DNA of 64,000 nucleotides, taken from assembly GCA_024401365.1 (NCBI GenBank), contig JAKSLE010000008.1:80823-144822 (forward strand). The letters run 5' to 3'. Below the pieces are notes generated by a model. The model made no database searches. It saw only the letters and a program-made list of their open reading frames with translations, and had not been told where the DNA came from. This stretch comes from Bacteroidales bacterium (GTDB lineage: Bacteria > Bacteroidota > Bacteroidia > Bacteroidales > Marinilabiliaceae). Every line of letters begins with the position of its first letter. Within the stretch, counting starts at the first letter, position 1. Below are positions 25,650 through 34,533 of this stretch, piece by piece. Position numbers and translations under genes: made by a program.

Positions 25650-26579
25650 ATGGGACCATTAAGAAAATATTTGTGGATTCTGACTAAACTCAGATTACAC
25701 AAAAGCTTGACCTTAGAGCAAATCGGTAGAATGTGGGTTGACGATCAGGTCAATAATGGCGAGGAACTGACTAATAGAACTTTTCATAAATATCTTAGAG
25801 ATATAGAAGATCTCTTTGATATCAACATTGTCAATACACGTTGTGGCGATTATACATATTCCATCGAAGGGTTGGATGACCTGAAAAATGACGAATTCAG
25901 ATCGTGGCTCCTTGATTCTTACGCTGTTATCGACCAACTACAGGTGGATAAACGGCTTCAGGGACGTGTGTTTTTTGAAGATATACCTTCTGGTCAACAG
26001 TGGCTCACTGTCTTTCTAGAGGCTATACGCCAAAATAAGACAACAACTATTACTTATCAACGTTACGTTTATGGCTATGAAAACACATACGACATAGAGC
26101 CGTATGCTCTTAAGCTTTTCAACCGCCGCTGGTATGTTATTGCTCGCAATCCTTATCTTTCCGATAAGGAAAAGAATGATGTAATCAGAATATATGGTTT
26201 GGACAGAATGAAGGAGGTGGTGATTACATCTAAATGTTTCCTAGAACCTGAGCCTGGTGTTATAGAGAATATGTTTCAAGATTGCTACGGAATCTTGGCC
26301 GATGAGAATGTTTCTGCTGAACGTGTAGTCATCAAAGCCTGGAGCCCTCAGTATAAATACATCAGGTCACTCCCCCTTCATAAATCTCAGAGGGAGATAG
26401 ATCATGATGATGATGAGTCGGTAACTTTTGAATATTATGTGCGACCAACATTTGATTTCTTGCAGGAGTTATTGGCACAAACAGACTCTATTGAGGTTCT
26501 GGAACCTCAGTCTGTTCGCAATCAAATGCGTAACTTCGCAAAAAATATGTATCATCACTACAAAGACGACAATAATTAA
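25650..26579 (+). CDS. WYL-domain transcriptional regulator
   Basis: A 309-residue regulator. The N-terminus is helix-turn-helix-like (LTLEQIGRMWVDDQVNNGEE.. with LTNRTFHKYLRDIEDLFDI). The middle is a WYL domain (TTITYQRYVYGYENTYDIEP, then LFNRRWYVIARN), and the C-terminal extension (TFDFLQELLAQ..SVRNQMRNF) fits the WCX region. WYL regulators such as BrxR and CapW control phage-defence islands and usually repress their own promoters. An inverted repeat over its -7 element supports autoregulation. Its stop overlaps the start of the exonuclease gene by one base (TAATG). Confidence 0.88.
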   Translation: MGPLRKYLWILTKLRLHKSLTLEQIGRMWVDDQVNNGEELTNRTFHKYLRDIEDLFDINIVNTRCGDYTYSIEGLDDLKNDEFRSWLLDSYAVIDQLQVDKRLQGRVFFEDIPSGQQWLTVFLEAIRQNKTTTITYQRYVYGYENTYDIEPYALKLFNRRWYVIARNPYLSDKEKNDVIRIYGLDRMKEVVITSKCFLEPEPGVIENMFQDCYGILADENVSAERVVIKAWSPQYKYIRSLPLHKSQREIDHDDDESVTFEYYVRPTFDFLQELLAQTDSIEVLEPQSVRNQMRNFAKNMYHHYKDDNN

Positions 26580-27133
26580 TGAAAAAAGGAATAAATTTCA
26601 TTGCTATAGACTTTGAGACTGCGACTGGCAAACGATCTTCGATTTGTGAGGCGGGTATATGTGTGGTAAAGGATGGTGAGATAGTGGAGACTAAATCGTG
26701 GTTGGTACAGCCCGAGGATAATCTCTATTCTTATTGGAATATACAGTGCCATGGCATCGTGCCTGAGGATACGGAGGATGCGCCGGAGTGGCCTGTGGTA
26801 TGGAAAGAGCTGCGACAGTATCTGTATGAGACGCCTGTATTAGTTGCCCATAACGCAGCTTTCGATATTTCTTGTATCCGAAAGGCGAATGAACTGTATC
26901 ATCAGGATGCACCAGAGGCGACTTTCTACTGTACTCTTCGTGCTGCTCGTCATGATTACGATTTCGGCACTAATACACTCGGCTATCTCTGCGAGCAGTT
27001 CAATATCCCAGAGGGAACTCATCACAGAGCTGGGGACGATGCCGAGATGTGCGCTCGTCTTTTTCTCCGCATTATAGATGATGCCAGCATAACGTCGCTG
27101 GAAGAACTCGATTATTGTAATGGGATATTATAA
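26579..27133 (+). CDS. DnaQ-like DEDDh 3'-5' exonuclease
   Basis: A 184-residue exonuclease of the DNA polymerase III epsilon/RNase T fold. The metal and catalytic motifs are in order: IAIDFETATG (D10, E12), LVAHNAAFDISCI (Asp of motif II), and HHRAGDDAEMCARLF (His and Asp of motif III). It is a stand-alone nuclease domain without BRCT or helicase. It is translationally coupled to the WYL gene. This pairing suggests a regulated nuclease inside the defence-like region, but a housekeeping repair role cannot be ruled out. Confidence 0.85.
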   Translation: MKKGINFIAIDFETATGKRSSICEAGICVVKDGEIVETKSWLVQPEDNLYSYWNIQCHGIVPEDTEDAPEWPVVWKELRQYLYETPVLVAHNAAFDISCIRKANELYHQDAPEATFYCTLRAARHDYDFGTNTLGYLCEQFNIPEGTHHRAGDDAEMCARLFLRIIDDASITSLEELDYCNGIL

Positions 27134-27163
27134 TTCTACATCCTCCATATTAGGAAATAATAT

Positions 27164-27196
27164 AAGCCCTGCCAGTGAAAATCACCGACAGGGCTT
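27164..27196. terminator. Hairpin between exonuclease and glutamine synthetase genes
   Basis: A 15-bp stem with two non-Watson-Crick positions (AAGCCCTG..CAGGGCTT outer arms) between convergent genes. Flanks are A/T rich. It probably ends the glnN transcript. Confidence 0.6.
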
Positions 27197-27223
27197 AATA
27201 TTAACATTAACTAAGAGCTTCTA

Positions 27224-29410
27224 TTATCTAGCAAAGAGCAACTCTCTGTACTTTGGCAATGGCCACATCTCGTTGTCTACGATAAGCTCGAGCTTGTCTA
27301 CATGGTAGCGAATCTCGTCGAGCAATGGACGAACTGTTGCGTCGTATGCCTCAGCCTTCTCCTTCTCCGACTCAATCTTGTTTGCAACCTTACGAGCGTT
27401 CTCGAGTGCTGTAGACTTGGTACGGATCTCGCTTACGTGCTTTGAAATCTTACGGATAAGATCCTTCTCTGATGCAGTCAACTCATCAGCCTCGGCACCC
27501 ATAATCTCGATCATACCCTTAACGTTCTTGATAAGGATGTTCTGATACTGGATAGCTGTTGGGATGATATGGTTAACAACCAAGTCGCTCATTACACGAC
27601 CCTCGATCTGGATCTTCTTTGTATACTTCTCATACTCTACCTCGGCACGAGCCTCGAGCTCTCTCTCTGTCAAGATGCCCTGACCGATCAATACCGACTT
27701 AGCGTGATCTGTTGTCATCTTGCTGATTGACTCAGGTACAGATGTGATGTTTGTCAAGCCACGACGAGCAGCCTCTGCCTTCCACTCCTCAGAATAGCCG
27801 TTGCCATCGAAGTGTACTGGAGCCGACTCGATAATGAGCTTACGGATCTCCTGGAAGATAGCCTCATCTTTCTTAACACCCTTCTCAATGAGAGCATCAA
27901 CATTCTTCTTGAACTCTACGAGCTGTGCAGCAACCATTGAGTTGAGGACTGTCATCGCACCAGCGCAGTTTGCTGAAGAACCTACTGCACGGAACTCGAA
28001 ACGGTCGCCTGTAAATGCGAATGGCGATGTACGGTTACGGTCAGTGTTATCAATCAAGATCTCTGGCAAACGACCTACACCAAGCTTCAATGCTGTCTTC
28101 TCTTCTGGAGTCATCTTAGCATCAGAAACCTTCTCTACGATGCTGTCAAGCATTGACGAAATCTGTGTGCCGAGGAAGATAGATACGATTGCTGGAGGTG
28201 CCTCGTTAGCGCCAAGACGGTGCATGTTGGTCGAGTTGAGGATAGAAGAACGGAGCAAATCCTGTCCTTTGTATACTGCAGCCATCACGTTTGTCAAGAA
28301 TGTGAGGAATACCATGTTGCCCTTAGGGTTCTTGCCAGGAGCAAAGAGGTTAACACCTGTATCTGTACCGAGCGACCAGTTGTTGTGCTTACCTGAACCG
28401 TTTACACCAGCAAATGGCTTCTCATGGAGCAATACCTCAAAACCATGATGCTTTGCCAAACGCTTCATAACGTCCATTACCAACTGGTTGTGGTCATTGG
28501 CAAGGTTTACCTCCTCATAGATAGGAGCAAGCTCGAACTGGTTTGGAGCCACCTCATTGTGACGTGTCTTAACTGGAATACCAAGGCGCTGGCTCTCTAC
28601 CTCAAGGTCACGCATGAAGTATGCAACACGCTCTGGAATAGAACCGAAGTAGTGGTCCTCGAGCTGCTGGTTCTTAGCAGAAAGGTGACCCATCAATGTA
28701 CGACCTGTCAACATCAAGTCAGGACGAGCATTGTACAAACCTGCATCTACAAGGAAGTACTCCTGCTCCCAACCGAGGTATGAATATACCTTAGTTACGT
28801 TCTTATCGAAGTACTGGCAAACTGCTACTGCAGCTTCGTCAACAGCCTTCAAAGCCTTGAGAAGAGGTGTCTTGTAGTCAAGTGCATCACCTGTATATGA
28901 AATAAAGATTGTAGGGATACAAAGTGTAGAACCTACGATAAATGCTGGAGAAGTAACATCCCAAGCTGTATAACCACGAGCCTCGAATGTCTGACGGATA
29001 CCACCATTAGGGAACGAAGATGCGTCAGGCTCCTGCTGTGCAAGGTGCTTACCTGAGAATTCCTCGATAATCTTGCCGTCAGGACCGTAGTTGATAAAGC
29101 CGTCATGCTTCTCTGCTGTACCCTCTGTCAAAGGCTGGAACCAGTGAGTATAGTGTACTACTCCGTGATCAAGTGCCCAAGCCTTCATACCTGCAGCAAC
29201 ACCATCTGCAATCGAGCGGTCAACAAGTTCGCTCTTTGCAATGCACTGCTTTACTTTCTTGTACACGCTAGGCTGAAGATATTTCTTCATTGCCTCATCG
29301 TTGAATACTAACTCTCCATAGAACTCTGAAACTCGTTTCTCTGGAAACTTCATGTCTGGAGCCTTCTTGGTCATCAAGTCGGACAAAGCCTTAAAACGCA
29401 ACGTTGCCAT
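27224..29410 (-). CDS. glnN: Glutamine synthetase type III
   Basis: A 728-residue GSIII, the long form typical of Bacteroidetes, which makes glutamine from glutamate, ammonia and ATP. Recognisable GSIII signatures: VKTRHNEVAPNQFELAP, GVNGSGKHNNWSLGTDTGVN and a DNTDRNRTSPFAFTG patch. The length is about 250 residues more than GSI, as expected. It is monocistronic, with a clear promoter at 29468-29498. Codon use is that of a highly expressed gene (few rare codons), unlike the accessory region to its left. Confidence 0.95.
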   Translation of the reverse strand: MATLRFKALSDLMTKKAPDMKFPEKRVSEFYGELVFNDEAMKKYLQPSVYKKVKQCIAKSELVDRSIADGVAAGMKAWALDHGVVHYTHWFQPLTEGTAEKHDGFINYGPDGKIIEEFSGKHLAQQEPDASSFPNGGIRQTFEARGYTAWDVTSPAFIVGSTLCIPTIFISYTGDALDYKTPLLKALKAVDEAAVAVCQYFDKNVTKVYSYLGWEQEYFLVDAGLYNARPDLMLTGRTLMGHLSAKNQQLEDHYFGSIPERVAYFMRDLEVESQRLGIPVKTRHNEVAPNQFELAPIYEEVNLANDHNQLVMDVMKRLAKHHGFEVLLHEKPFAGVNGSGKHNNWSLGTDTGVNLFAPGKNPKGNMVFLTFLTNVMAAVYKGQDLLRSSILNSTNMHRLGANEAPPAIVSIFLGTQISSMLDSIVEKVSDAKMTPEEKTALKLGVGRLPEILIDNTDRNRTSPFAFTGDRFEFRAVGSSANCAGAMTVLNSMVAAQLVEFKKNVDALIEKGVKKDEAIFQEIRKLIIESAPVHFDGNGYSEEWKAEAARRGLTNITSVPESISKMTTDHAKSVLIGQGILTERELEARAEVEYEKYTKKIQIEGRVMSDLVVNHIIPTAIQYQNILIKNVKGMIEIMGAEADELTASEKDLIRKISKHVSEIRTKSTALENARKVANKIESEKEKAEAYDATVRPLLDEIRYHVDKLELIVDNEMWPLPKYRELLFAR

Positions 29411-29467
29411 ATCTTTATATATTTATAGTTTATTACTTATTTCAGCTTTTTGCTTTCATTTACGATG

Positions 29468-29498
29468 CAAATATAGGTGCTAGGTTTCACATATGCAA
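29468..29498 (-). promoter_or_regulatory. Promoter of glnN
   Basis: Minus-strand TTG (29498-29496), 20 bases, then TATATTTG (29475-29468): a good match to the Bacteroidetes -33/-7 pattern. The leader is about 50 bases. Confidence 0.65.
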
Positions 29499-29625
29499 TA
29501 TTTTGGACGAAAATTTTACATTATTTAATCAACTACCCCCTCTAACTTACACTTTGATAGTAAAAATCACCCAATTTCATGCATATAACCCCTCAATATA
29601 TAGTGTAGTGACAGATTGTTTGATG

Positions 29626-29633
29626 TATCTTTG
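29626..29633 (+). promoter_or_regulatory. -7 element of the VanZ-like gene
   Basis: TATCTTTG, 22 bases before the chosen ATG at 29656. It argues against the longer upstream open frame as the true start. Confidence 0.6.
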
Positions 29634-29655
29634 CAAAACAATCAAATTGAAAGCA

Positions 29656-30093
29656 ATGAACCGTAATCTTAGATGGTTTTTACTCATATCTTGGCTAATA
29701 CTGATTTTTGTACTCTCACATATGGCCGGTGAGGAGTCTAGTGAGCAGAGTCGCTTCGTAGTGTGGCTATTCTCTGCCATAGGTCTGGACCTGAATGGGT
29801 GGTTCGGAGAAATGACTATGTGGATAGTCAGAAAAGCAGCCCATACTTTTGAGTACTTCATGCTTTGTATCTTTGCCCACAATGTAATACATATATATAT
29901 AAGGAGTAATCGACGATTCTTATATGCACTGGCAGCCGCATTCTTTTATGCATGCACAGATGAACTGCATCAGATTTTTATCAATGGCCGAGCCGGTTGC
30001 ATAGAAGATATAATGATTGACACTTTCGGAGCTTTATTGGGATTACTCTCAATATTTTTGTGGTATTACATAAAAAAAGCCCGAACCCAATAG
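29656..30093 (+). CDS. VanZ family membrane protein
   Basis: A 145-residue membrane protein with three to four hydrophobic segments (WFLLISWLILIFVLSHMAG at the start). It has the VanZ pattern: RKAAHTFEYFML, then ACTDELHQIFINGRAGCIED and DTFGALLGLL. The open frame extends further upstream to 29404, but the -7 element at 29626 places the real start at 29656. VanZ-like proteins are linked to low-level teicoplanin resistance in enterococci; the native role in Bacteroidetes is unknown. Confidence 0.85.
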   Translation: MNRNLRWFLLISWLILIFVLSHMAGEESSEQSRFVVWLFSAIGLDLNGWFGEMTMWIVRKAAHTFEYFMLCIFAHNVIHIYIRSNRRFLYALAAAFFYACTDELHQIFINGRAGCIEDIMIDTFGALLGLLSIFLWYYIKKARTQ

Positions 30094-30103
30094 GGTCCGA
30101 GCC
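30079..30103 (-). terminator. Terminator of the NifX-like gene
   Basis: On the minus strand a hairpin (GCTCGGACCC..GGGTTCGGGC) is followed by seven T. It overlaps the last codons of the convergent VanZ-like gene. Confidence 0.75.
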
Positions 30104-30127
30104 TGTATTTCTATATCATTGCAGGGA

Positions 30128-30523
30128 TCAAACTATACCCTTAGGCAACACTATACTGATAGTAGGCTGATGATGCCCACAGTCATGATGGTCACAAATT
30201 TGAGGATTGTCGACAATCTTCCCTGCCAGATAATCTCTAACTAACGTCTCCACATTACCTTCACATCCTTTAATTACCTCAATACCGCAACTGCCCAACT
30301 TATTGATTGCACCTTGCCCTATATTGCCAGCAAGCATCAACGTAATGCCCATGTCTTTCATTTCGTAGGCAATATTGGATTTGCAACCGCAACCTTCTGG
30401 ACTGGCCAAGGTGGAGATTTTGACTACCTCATTATTGTCGTCTGTTTCTACTACCGTATAATAAGCACAATGACCAAAGTGATGGTCCACTACCCCATCT
30501 CTAGTAGGAATCGCTATCTTCAT
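30128..30523 (-). CDS. NifX/NifB-type iron-molybdenum cofactor-binding family protein
   Basis: A 131-residue protein of the dinitrogenase FeMo-cofactor-binding fold. The features are MKIAIPTRDGVVDHHFGHCAYYTV at the start (in part: VDHHFGHCAYY), then SPEGCGCKSNIAYEM and LAGNIGQGAINKL. An unusual His/Cys-rich tail (ICDHHDCGHHQP) may bind metal. Small NifX-like proteins are common in anaerobes that do not fix nitrogen. No nif genes are nearby, so nitrogenase work is unlikely. Confidence 0.85.
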   Translation of the reverse strand: MKIAIPTRDGVVDHHFGHCAYYTVVETDDNNEVVKISTLASPEGCGCKSNIAYEMKDMGITLMLAGNIGQGAINKLGSCGIEVIKGCEGNVETLVRDYLAGKIVDNPQICDHHDCGHHQPTISIVLPKGIV

Positions 30524-30654
30524 TACTGTTTGTCTGTTGATTTACGACTGCAATAATACGAATAACATTCCTATGGACGAAATAATTGGCCCAAATATCA
30601 GCCAACTCTCAATATACTTAATTATTGGTATATCCCATTTTCACATAAGTTGAT

Positions 30655-30662
30655 TAACTTTG
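30655..30662 (+). promoter_or_regulatory. -7 element of bioB
   Basis: TAACTTTG, 30 bases before the chosen ATG at 30693. It lies over the longer frame's first codon, so that start is excluded. Confidence 0.55.
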
Positions 30663-30692
30663 TACGCCATTTATCATTTAACAATCAAGAAA

Positions 30693-31667
30693 ATGTTGAA
30701 TCTTGAAAAGATAGTCGATCAGATCATCAACAACGCTTACCAGGTGACAGAAGCCGAAGCCTTGGAATTACTTCGCTGGCCCGACGCTAACGCTCTCTAT
30801 GCTGCAGCCGACAAGGTCAGAAATGCATTGTGCGGTGATTATTTCGATACTTGCTCAATTATAAATGCCCGCTCAGGTCGTTGCTCGGAGGATTGCAAAT
30901 GGTGCAGCCAGTCGCACAAACATCACACAGGCATTGACGAGTACCCTCTCATCGGCGTGGAAGAGGCTATGAAACTTGCCAAGAGAAACGACAGTGCCGG
31001 TGTACAGAGATATTCACTGGTTACCAGTGGCAGAACGATGACCGACGCTCAGATAGACCAGGTAGTTGAGATATTCAAAGCCCTGAAAAAGGATACCAAT
31101 CTGTTCCTTTGTGCCTCAATGGGCTTACTCACTAAACCACAACTTCAGAAGTTGTACAATGCTGGCGTGAGAAGATACCATTGTAATATAGAGACAGCCC
31201 CAAGTCACTTCCCTAATCTATGCACTACACATACTACAGCTGAAAAAGTGCAGACTATCCAGTGGGCAAAGGAGGTAGGCATGGACGCATGCTCTGGCGG
31301 CATCATAGGTATGGGTGAGTCAGAGGAGCAGCGTGTGGAGATGGCTTGCTACCTCCGTTCTATCGGGGTACATTCTATTCCGCTCAACGTACTGATGCCT
31401 ATCAAGGGCACTGCGCTTGAGAATCAACCTCCATTGTCCGAAGAGACTATTCTTCGCACAGCATCAATGTTCCGTCTTGTCAACCCTAAGGCCTATATCC
31501 GAATGGCTGGCGGTCGCGCATCATACTGGGCACAAAGCGACATAGCCCTCAAATGTGGCATCAACTCTTCAATAGTTGGCGATATGCTCACTACTACAGG
31601 AGCCAAAACCATAGAGGAGGACATGGTAAAATTCAAGGAGGCTGGATATACTCTCACAGAAAAATAG
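30693..31667 (+). CDS. bioB: Biotin synthase
   Basis: A 324-residue radical-SAM enzyme that inserts sulfur into dethiobiotin. The cluster motif is CSEDCKWCSQS (C-x3-C-x2-C). Further signatures: RYSLVTSGRTMT, CASMGLLTKPQLQKL, HCNIETAPS-type sequence (YHCNIETAPSHFP), GGIIGMGES, and the late YIRMAGGR. The start MLNLEKIVDQI is preferred over an upstream frame because of the promoter. No other bio gene is adjacent. It is followed after 27 bases by the DUF4491 gene. Confidence 0.95.
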   Translation: MLNLEKIVDQIINNAYQVTEAEALELLRWPDANALYAAADKVRNALCGDYFDTCSIINARSGRCSEDCKWCSQSHKHHTGIDEYPLIGVEEAMKLAKRNDSAGVQRYSLVTSGRTMTDAQIDQVVEIFKALKKDTNLFLCASMGLLTKPQLQKLYNAGVRRYHCNIETAPSHFPNLCTTHTTAEKVQTIQWAKEVGMDACSGGIIGMGESEEQRVEMACYLRSIGVHSIPLNVLMPIKGTALENQPPLSEETILRTASMFRLVNPKAYIRMAGGRASYWAQSDIALKCGINSSIVGDMLTTTGAKTIEEDMVKFKEAGYTLTEK

Positions 31668-31694
31668 TGTCTCTCAAAATAAAAGAATCAAAGC

Positions 31695-31976
31695 ATGAAC
31701 TTTTATGGACTGATTGTAGCCATTGCTACTTTTTTAATGATCGGACTATTCCATCCACTGGTTATCAAGGGCGAGTACTATTTCGGCGTCAAGATCTGGT
31801 GGGTGTTCGCCATCATGGGCGTACTAGGCTGCGCAGCTTCTCTGTTCGTTGAGAATCTTACCCTCAGCATACTGTTTGGCGTTTTCGGCGCATCTTCTTT
31901 ATGGAGCATCGGCGAAATATTCCAGCAGAGGAAACGCGTGGAAAAGGGATGGTTCCCTAAAAGGAAGAAAGACTGA
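31695..31976 (+). CDS. DUF4491 family small membrane protein
   Basis: A 93-residue protein with three hydrophobic segments (FYGLIVAIATFLMIGLFHPL, VFAIMGVLGCAASLFV, ILFGVFGASSLWSIGEIF in part) and a basic tail. It matches my memory of DUF4491, a Bacteroidetes family of unknown function often near metabolic genes. It is probably co-transcribed with bioB. Confidence 0.75.
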   Translation: MNFYGLIVAIATFLMIGLFHPLVIKGEYYFGVKIWWVFAIMGVLGCAASLFVENLTLSILFGVFGASSLWSIGEIFQQRKRVEKGWFPKRKKD

Positions 31977-31984
31977 TAAGAAAA

Positions 31985-32009
31985 AAGAGTCGGCCATTGG
32001 TCGACTCTT
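31985..32009 (-). terminator. Terminator between DUF4491 and acyltransferase genes
   Basis: An 8-bp stem AAGAGTCG..CGACTCTT, with six T on the minus side. It ends the acyltransferase transcript. Confidence 0.7.
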
Positions 32010-32015
32010 ACTATA

Positions 32016-33068
32016 TCATACCCACTTATAATTTAACGTGTGACAGCCCCATCTCAAAACATGTGCCACCACGAATGACAGCATAATAGCCACTATAGCC
32101 GTAATAGGTATAAGCACCTCGGGGCTCAATCCCGCACTTTCTACTAATTGGGTCAAAAATACCACAGGGAATGGATGTATGACAAATGCCAAGAACGAAT
32201 CTGCAGCTGCCGACTCCCAAAATGTATGTTGCCTATTGAAATATCGCCTGCCTATAGCAAGAAGAAAATACGAAACTGCAACACACGACACAGCCTCCCA
32301 TACGGAATATACTAGCGACGTGACATTCAATCCACCTGATGTATCTTCTGGATGCGACGCTGATATCCCTAACATCAATACCCACATCACAAAAGCTATA
32401 GCCATCCATTTACATGAACGTCGTACCGTCAACGTGTCCAATAGTTTCTGCCGTGAAGCTAAAATACCTATAATGTACATGGCAACATAGAGCACAAAGT
32501 TTGCAAAGGTTATGCCCATTATTGGCTGATTGGTACGTACCACGGTTCGTAGAGCAAAGGTCAATAGGCCCGTAACGACTACAAATATTGTCATCGTCCG
32601 ACTGTTTATCTTTATCTCTCCTATCTTGATATTGATTTTTCTGACAAGAATATACGCCATCTCAAAAAACAATAGCGCAAAAACAAACCATAGTGGACCT
32701 AATTGATATTGATACTCAGCACCCATACCCCACACATACTTGACAAGTAGCGGATGTATACCAAAAACATACACCAGCAAGGGCACTCCTAATCTGAAGA
32801 ATCTGTCCCTCACAAACCCTGCCACACCTTTCTTGTCAAGGGACACCGGAGTAAATAACGCCGAGACAAAAAAGAATAGGCTCATAAAATATGATTGATT
32901 TATACCTAGTATAATAGTGCACAGTATTCTGGATGTGCCTTCTACTTGTACAGGCGAATCATAGTACCACCCTCCTATCGAACAGAATCCCATTATCACA
33001 TGATGGAATATGACTATACAGCACAACAAAAGTCGTATGTAGTCAACATAAAATAGTCTCAATTTCAT
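32016..33068 (-). CDS. Acyltransferase family membrane protein (acyltransferase 3)
   Basis: A 350-residue protein with about ten transmembrane helices. The N-terminus RLFYVDYIRLLLCCIVIFHH is the classic acyltransferase-3 start with the catalytic His, and FRDRFFRLGVPLL-like sequence follows (VRDRFFRLGVPLLVY). Such enzymes O-acetylate or succinylate surface glycans. The acceptor is unknown. Its promoter -7 element is at 33106-33113. Confidence 0.85.
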   Translation of the reverse strand: MKLRLFYVDYIRLLLCCIVIFHHVIMGFCSIGGWYYDSPVQVEGTSRILCTIILGINQSYFMSLFFFVSALFTPVSLDKKGVAGFVRDRFFRLGVPLLVYVFGIHPLLVKYVWGMGAEYQYQLGPLWFVFALLFFEMAYILVRKINIKIGEIKINSRTMTIFVVVTGLLTFALRTVVRTNQPIMGITFANFVLYVAMYIIGILASRQKLLDTLTVRRSCKWMAIAFVMWVLMLGISASHPEDTSGGLNVTSLVYSVWEAVSCVAVSYFLLAIGRRYFNRQHTFWESAAADSFLAFVIHPFPVVFLTQLVESAGLSPEVLIPITAIVAIMLSFVVAHVLRWGCHTLNYKWV

Positions 33069-33105
33069 AGTCTATATCACTCAAATAACGTGTATTATAT
33101 TACCA

Positions 33106-33132
33106 CAAAGTTAATCTTATTTTTTATCTTTG
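33106..33132. promoter_or_regulatory. Divergent -7 elements of acyltransferase and nitroreductase genes
   Basis: Minus-strand TAACTTTG at 33113-33106 points to the acyltransferase gene. Plus-strand TATCTTTG at 33125-33132 points to the nitroreductase-like gene. Confidence 0.55.
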
Positions 33133-33189
33133 CCTCGATTCAATAGCAATATTGCACTCAATCTTTTTACTCCATTATCATTTTACATA

Positions 33190-33798
33190 ATGAAACAGTT
33201 TATTTTGCCTTTATTGGCTCTCGTATTCACAGGTCTTGGTGTCTGCATTTCTGGTTGCAGCAATGCTCAGCAGACTGAGGCTAACCCAGAAATCAATGCT
33301 AGCCAGGTCGTAGTAGATAATATCATGGCTCGCCGAAGCATTCGCAAGTACAAGGACCAGCCTGTTTCTCAAGAAATTCTCGACAAAATAGTAGAGTGCG
33401 GTATCAATGCTCCTAATGGCATGAACCAGCAGTGCTACGAGGTCAAGGTTGTCAACGACCCTGCTTCTGCTGCTTTCCTCGCAGAGAACCTCAATGGCTT
33501 GTACAAGGCTCCAGTATATATGTTCATCGCTGCTAAGAACAACTACGATATGTCTCGTATCGACGTAGGTCTCTTGGCCGAGAACGTATGTCTTTCAGCT
33601 TGGGCTTATGGTGTCGGCTCTATCAACCTCGGTATGCCTGTTCGCGCTTTGTATGAAAAGCCTGAGCTATTGGCTAAGTTGGGCTTTAGCGAGGGACACG
33701 ACTTATGTCTCGTTCTTGCTTTGGGTTACGCCGACGAGGCTCCAGATGCTAAACCTCGTGTAGCCGAAAGAGTACAATACATAACCATCGCTGAGTAA
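33190..33798 (+). CDS. Nitroreductase-family lipoprotein
   Basis: A 202-residue protein. It has a lipoprotein signal (LLALVFTGLGVCISGCSN; lipidated Cys near 18), then a nitroreductase fold: MARRSIRKYKDQPVSQEIL, ECGINAPNGMNQQCYEV and a VGLLAENVCLSAWAYG patch. The family uses FMN and NAD(P)H. A nitroreductase attached to the membrane as a lipoprotein is less usual than the cytosolic form, but similar ones occur in Bacteroidetes. The start at 33190 is chosen because the -7 element lies at 33125 and the upstream frame begins inside it. Confidence 0.85.
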   Translation: MKQFILPLLALVFTGLGVCISGCSNAQQTEANPEINASQVVVDNIMARRSIRKYKDQPVSQEILDKIVECGINAPNGMNQQCYEVKVVNDPASAAFLAENLNGLYKAPVYMFIAAKNNYDMSRIDVGLLAENVCLSAWAYGVGSINLGMPVRALYEKPELLAKLGFSEGHDLCLVLALGYADEAPDAKPRVAERVQYITIAE

Positions 33799-33822
33799 TA
33801 CTGAGCTAAACAATTTATACAC

Positions 33823-33856
33823 AGAGCCATCTCTCATAGAGGGATGGCTCTTTTTT
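33823..33856 (+). terminator. Terminator of the nitroreductase-like gene
   Basis: A 9-bp stem AGAGCCATC..GATGGCTCT followed by six T. Confidence 0.85.
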
Positions 33857-34505
33857 ACTTTTCCTTCAGGGCTAGGTACGACTCTTTTATCAATCCCCAG
33901 CAACTTCCAATAAGTATTACAGCTATCGCCAGACTGACTACCGTGTCTATCAAATACCACCCAGTAAAATATATTAATATACCGGATATTACCACCCCTA
34001 CACTCACCAGTGTATCCGCTAGCATATGCAGGTAGGCTCCTTTTCTGTTCAGATCGTCTTTATTCCCTCTGCTCAATAGCCATGTCGTAATTCCATTGAC
34101 TATTATTCCTACTCCAGCAGTCCAACCTATTACAGCACCATCCATATACCCCGTACCCCCGTCCGTCAGTTTCTCTACGCTTTCCCATATAATTGCAATA
34201 ATGGCAATGGCCAACAACAATGCATTGACAAATGCTATCCACGATGCTTTGTGCCTAGCCTTTTCGCCATCTCGTTTTACCAGCCAAAACGCAATAAGCG
34301 CTAACACTAATGCCAATACATCGCTGAGATTATGCCCCGCATCCGAAACTAGACCCATGGAGCCATTCCAAAATCCTACTATAGCCTCTACTGCAACAAA
34401 TACAAGGTTCAACCCTATAGACAACCCGTATACCTTGCCCATGCCTGCCTCTATCTTTAAGGCTTCTGCACCATGATGATGCTCATGTTCGTGATGATGT
34501 CCCAT
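33855..34505 (-). CDS. Cation diffusion facilitator, transmembrane domain only
   Basis: A 216-residue metal exporter with six membrane segments. The zinc-binding pairs are visible: HNLSD-type DAGHNLSDVLAL in helix 2 and HMLADTLVSVGV in helix 5. The N-terminus is His-rich (HHHEHEHHHG). Usual CDF proteins have about 300 residues and a cytoplasmic C-terminal domain of about 80 residues; that domain is missing here, with no remnant after the stop. It is divergent from a Fur-family regulator, and a palindrome between them suggests shared metal control. Zn is the likely metal. Confidence 0.88.
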   Translation of the reverse strand: MGHHHEHEHHHGAEALKIEAGMGKVYGLSIGLNLVFVAVEAIVGFWNGSMGLVSDAGHNLSDVLALVLALIAFWLVKRDGEKARHKASWIAFVNALLLAIAIIAIIWESVEKLTDGGTGYMDGAVIGWTAGVGIIVNGITTWLLSRGNKDDLNRKGAYLHMLADTLVSVGVVISGILIYFTGWYLIDTVVSLAIAVILIGSCWGLIKESYLALKEK

Positions 34506-34533
34506 ATATTCTATGTTTTATTGTTCAACGATG

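Noticed and set aside
29404-29655. Longer VanZ-like protein starting at 29404
   Set aside because: The extension is low-complexity, overlaps the glnN start region and precedes a good -7 element at 29626.
30128-30523. Nitrogen fixation gene
   Set aside because: NifX-like folds are common in non-fixing anaerobes, and no nifHDK genes are nearby.
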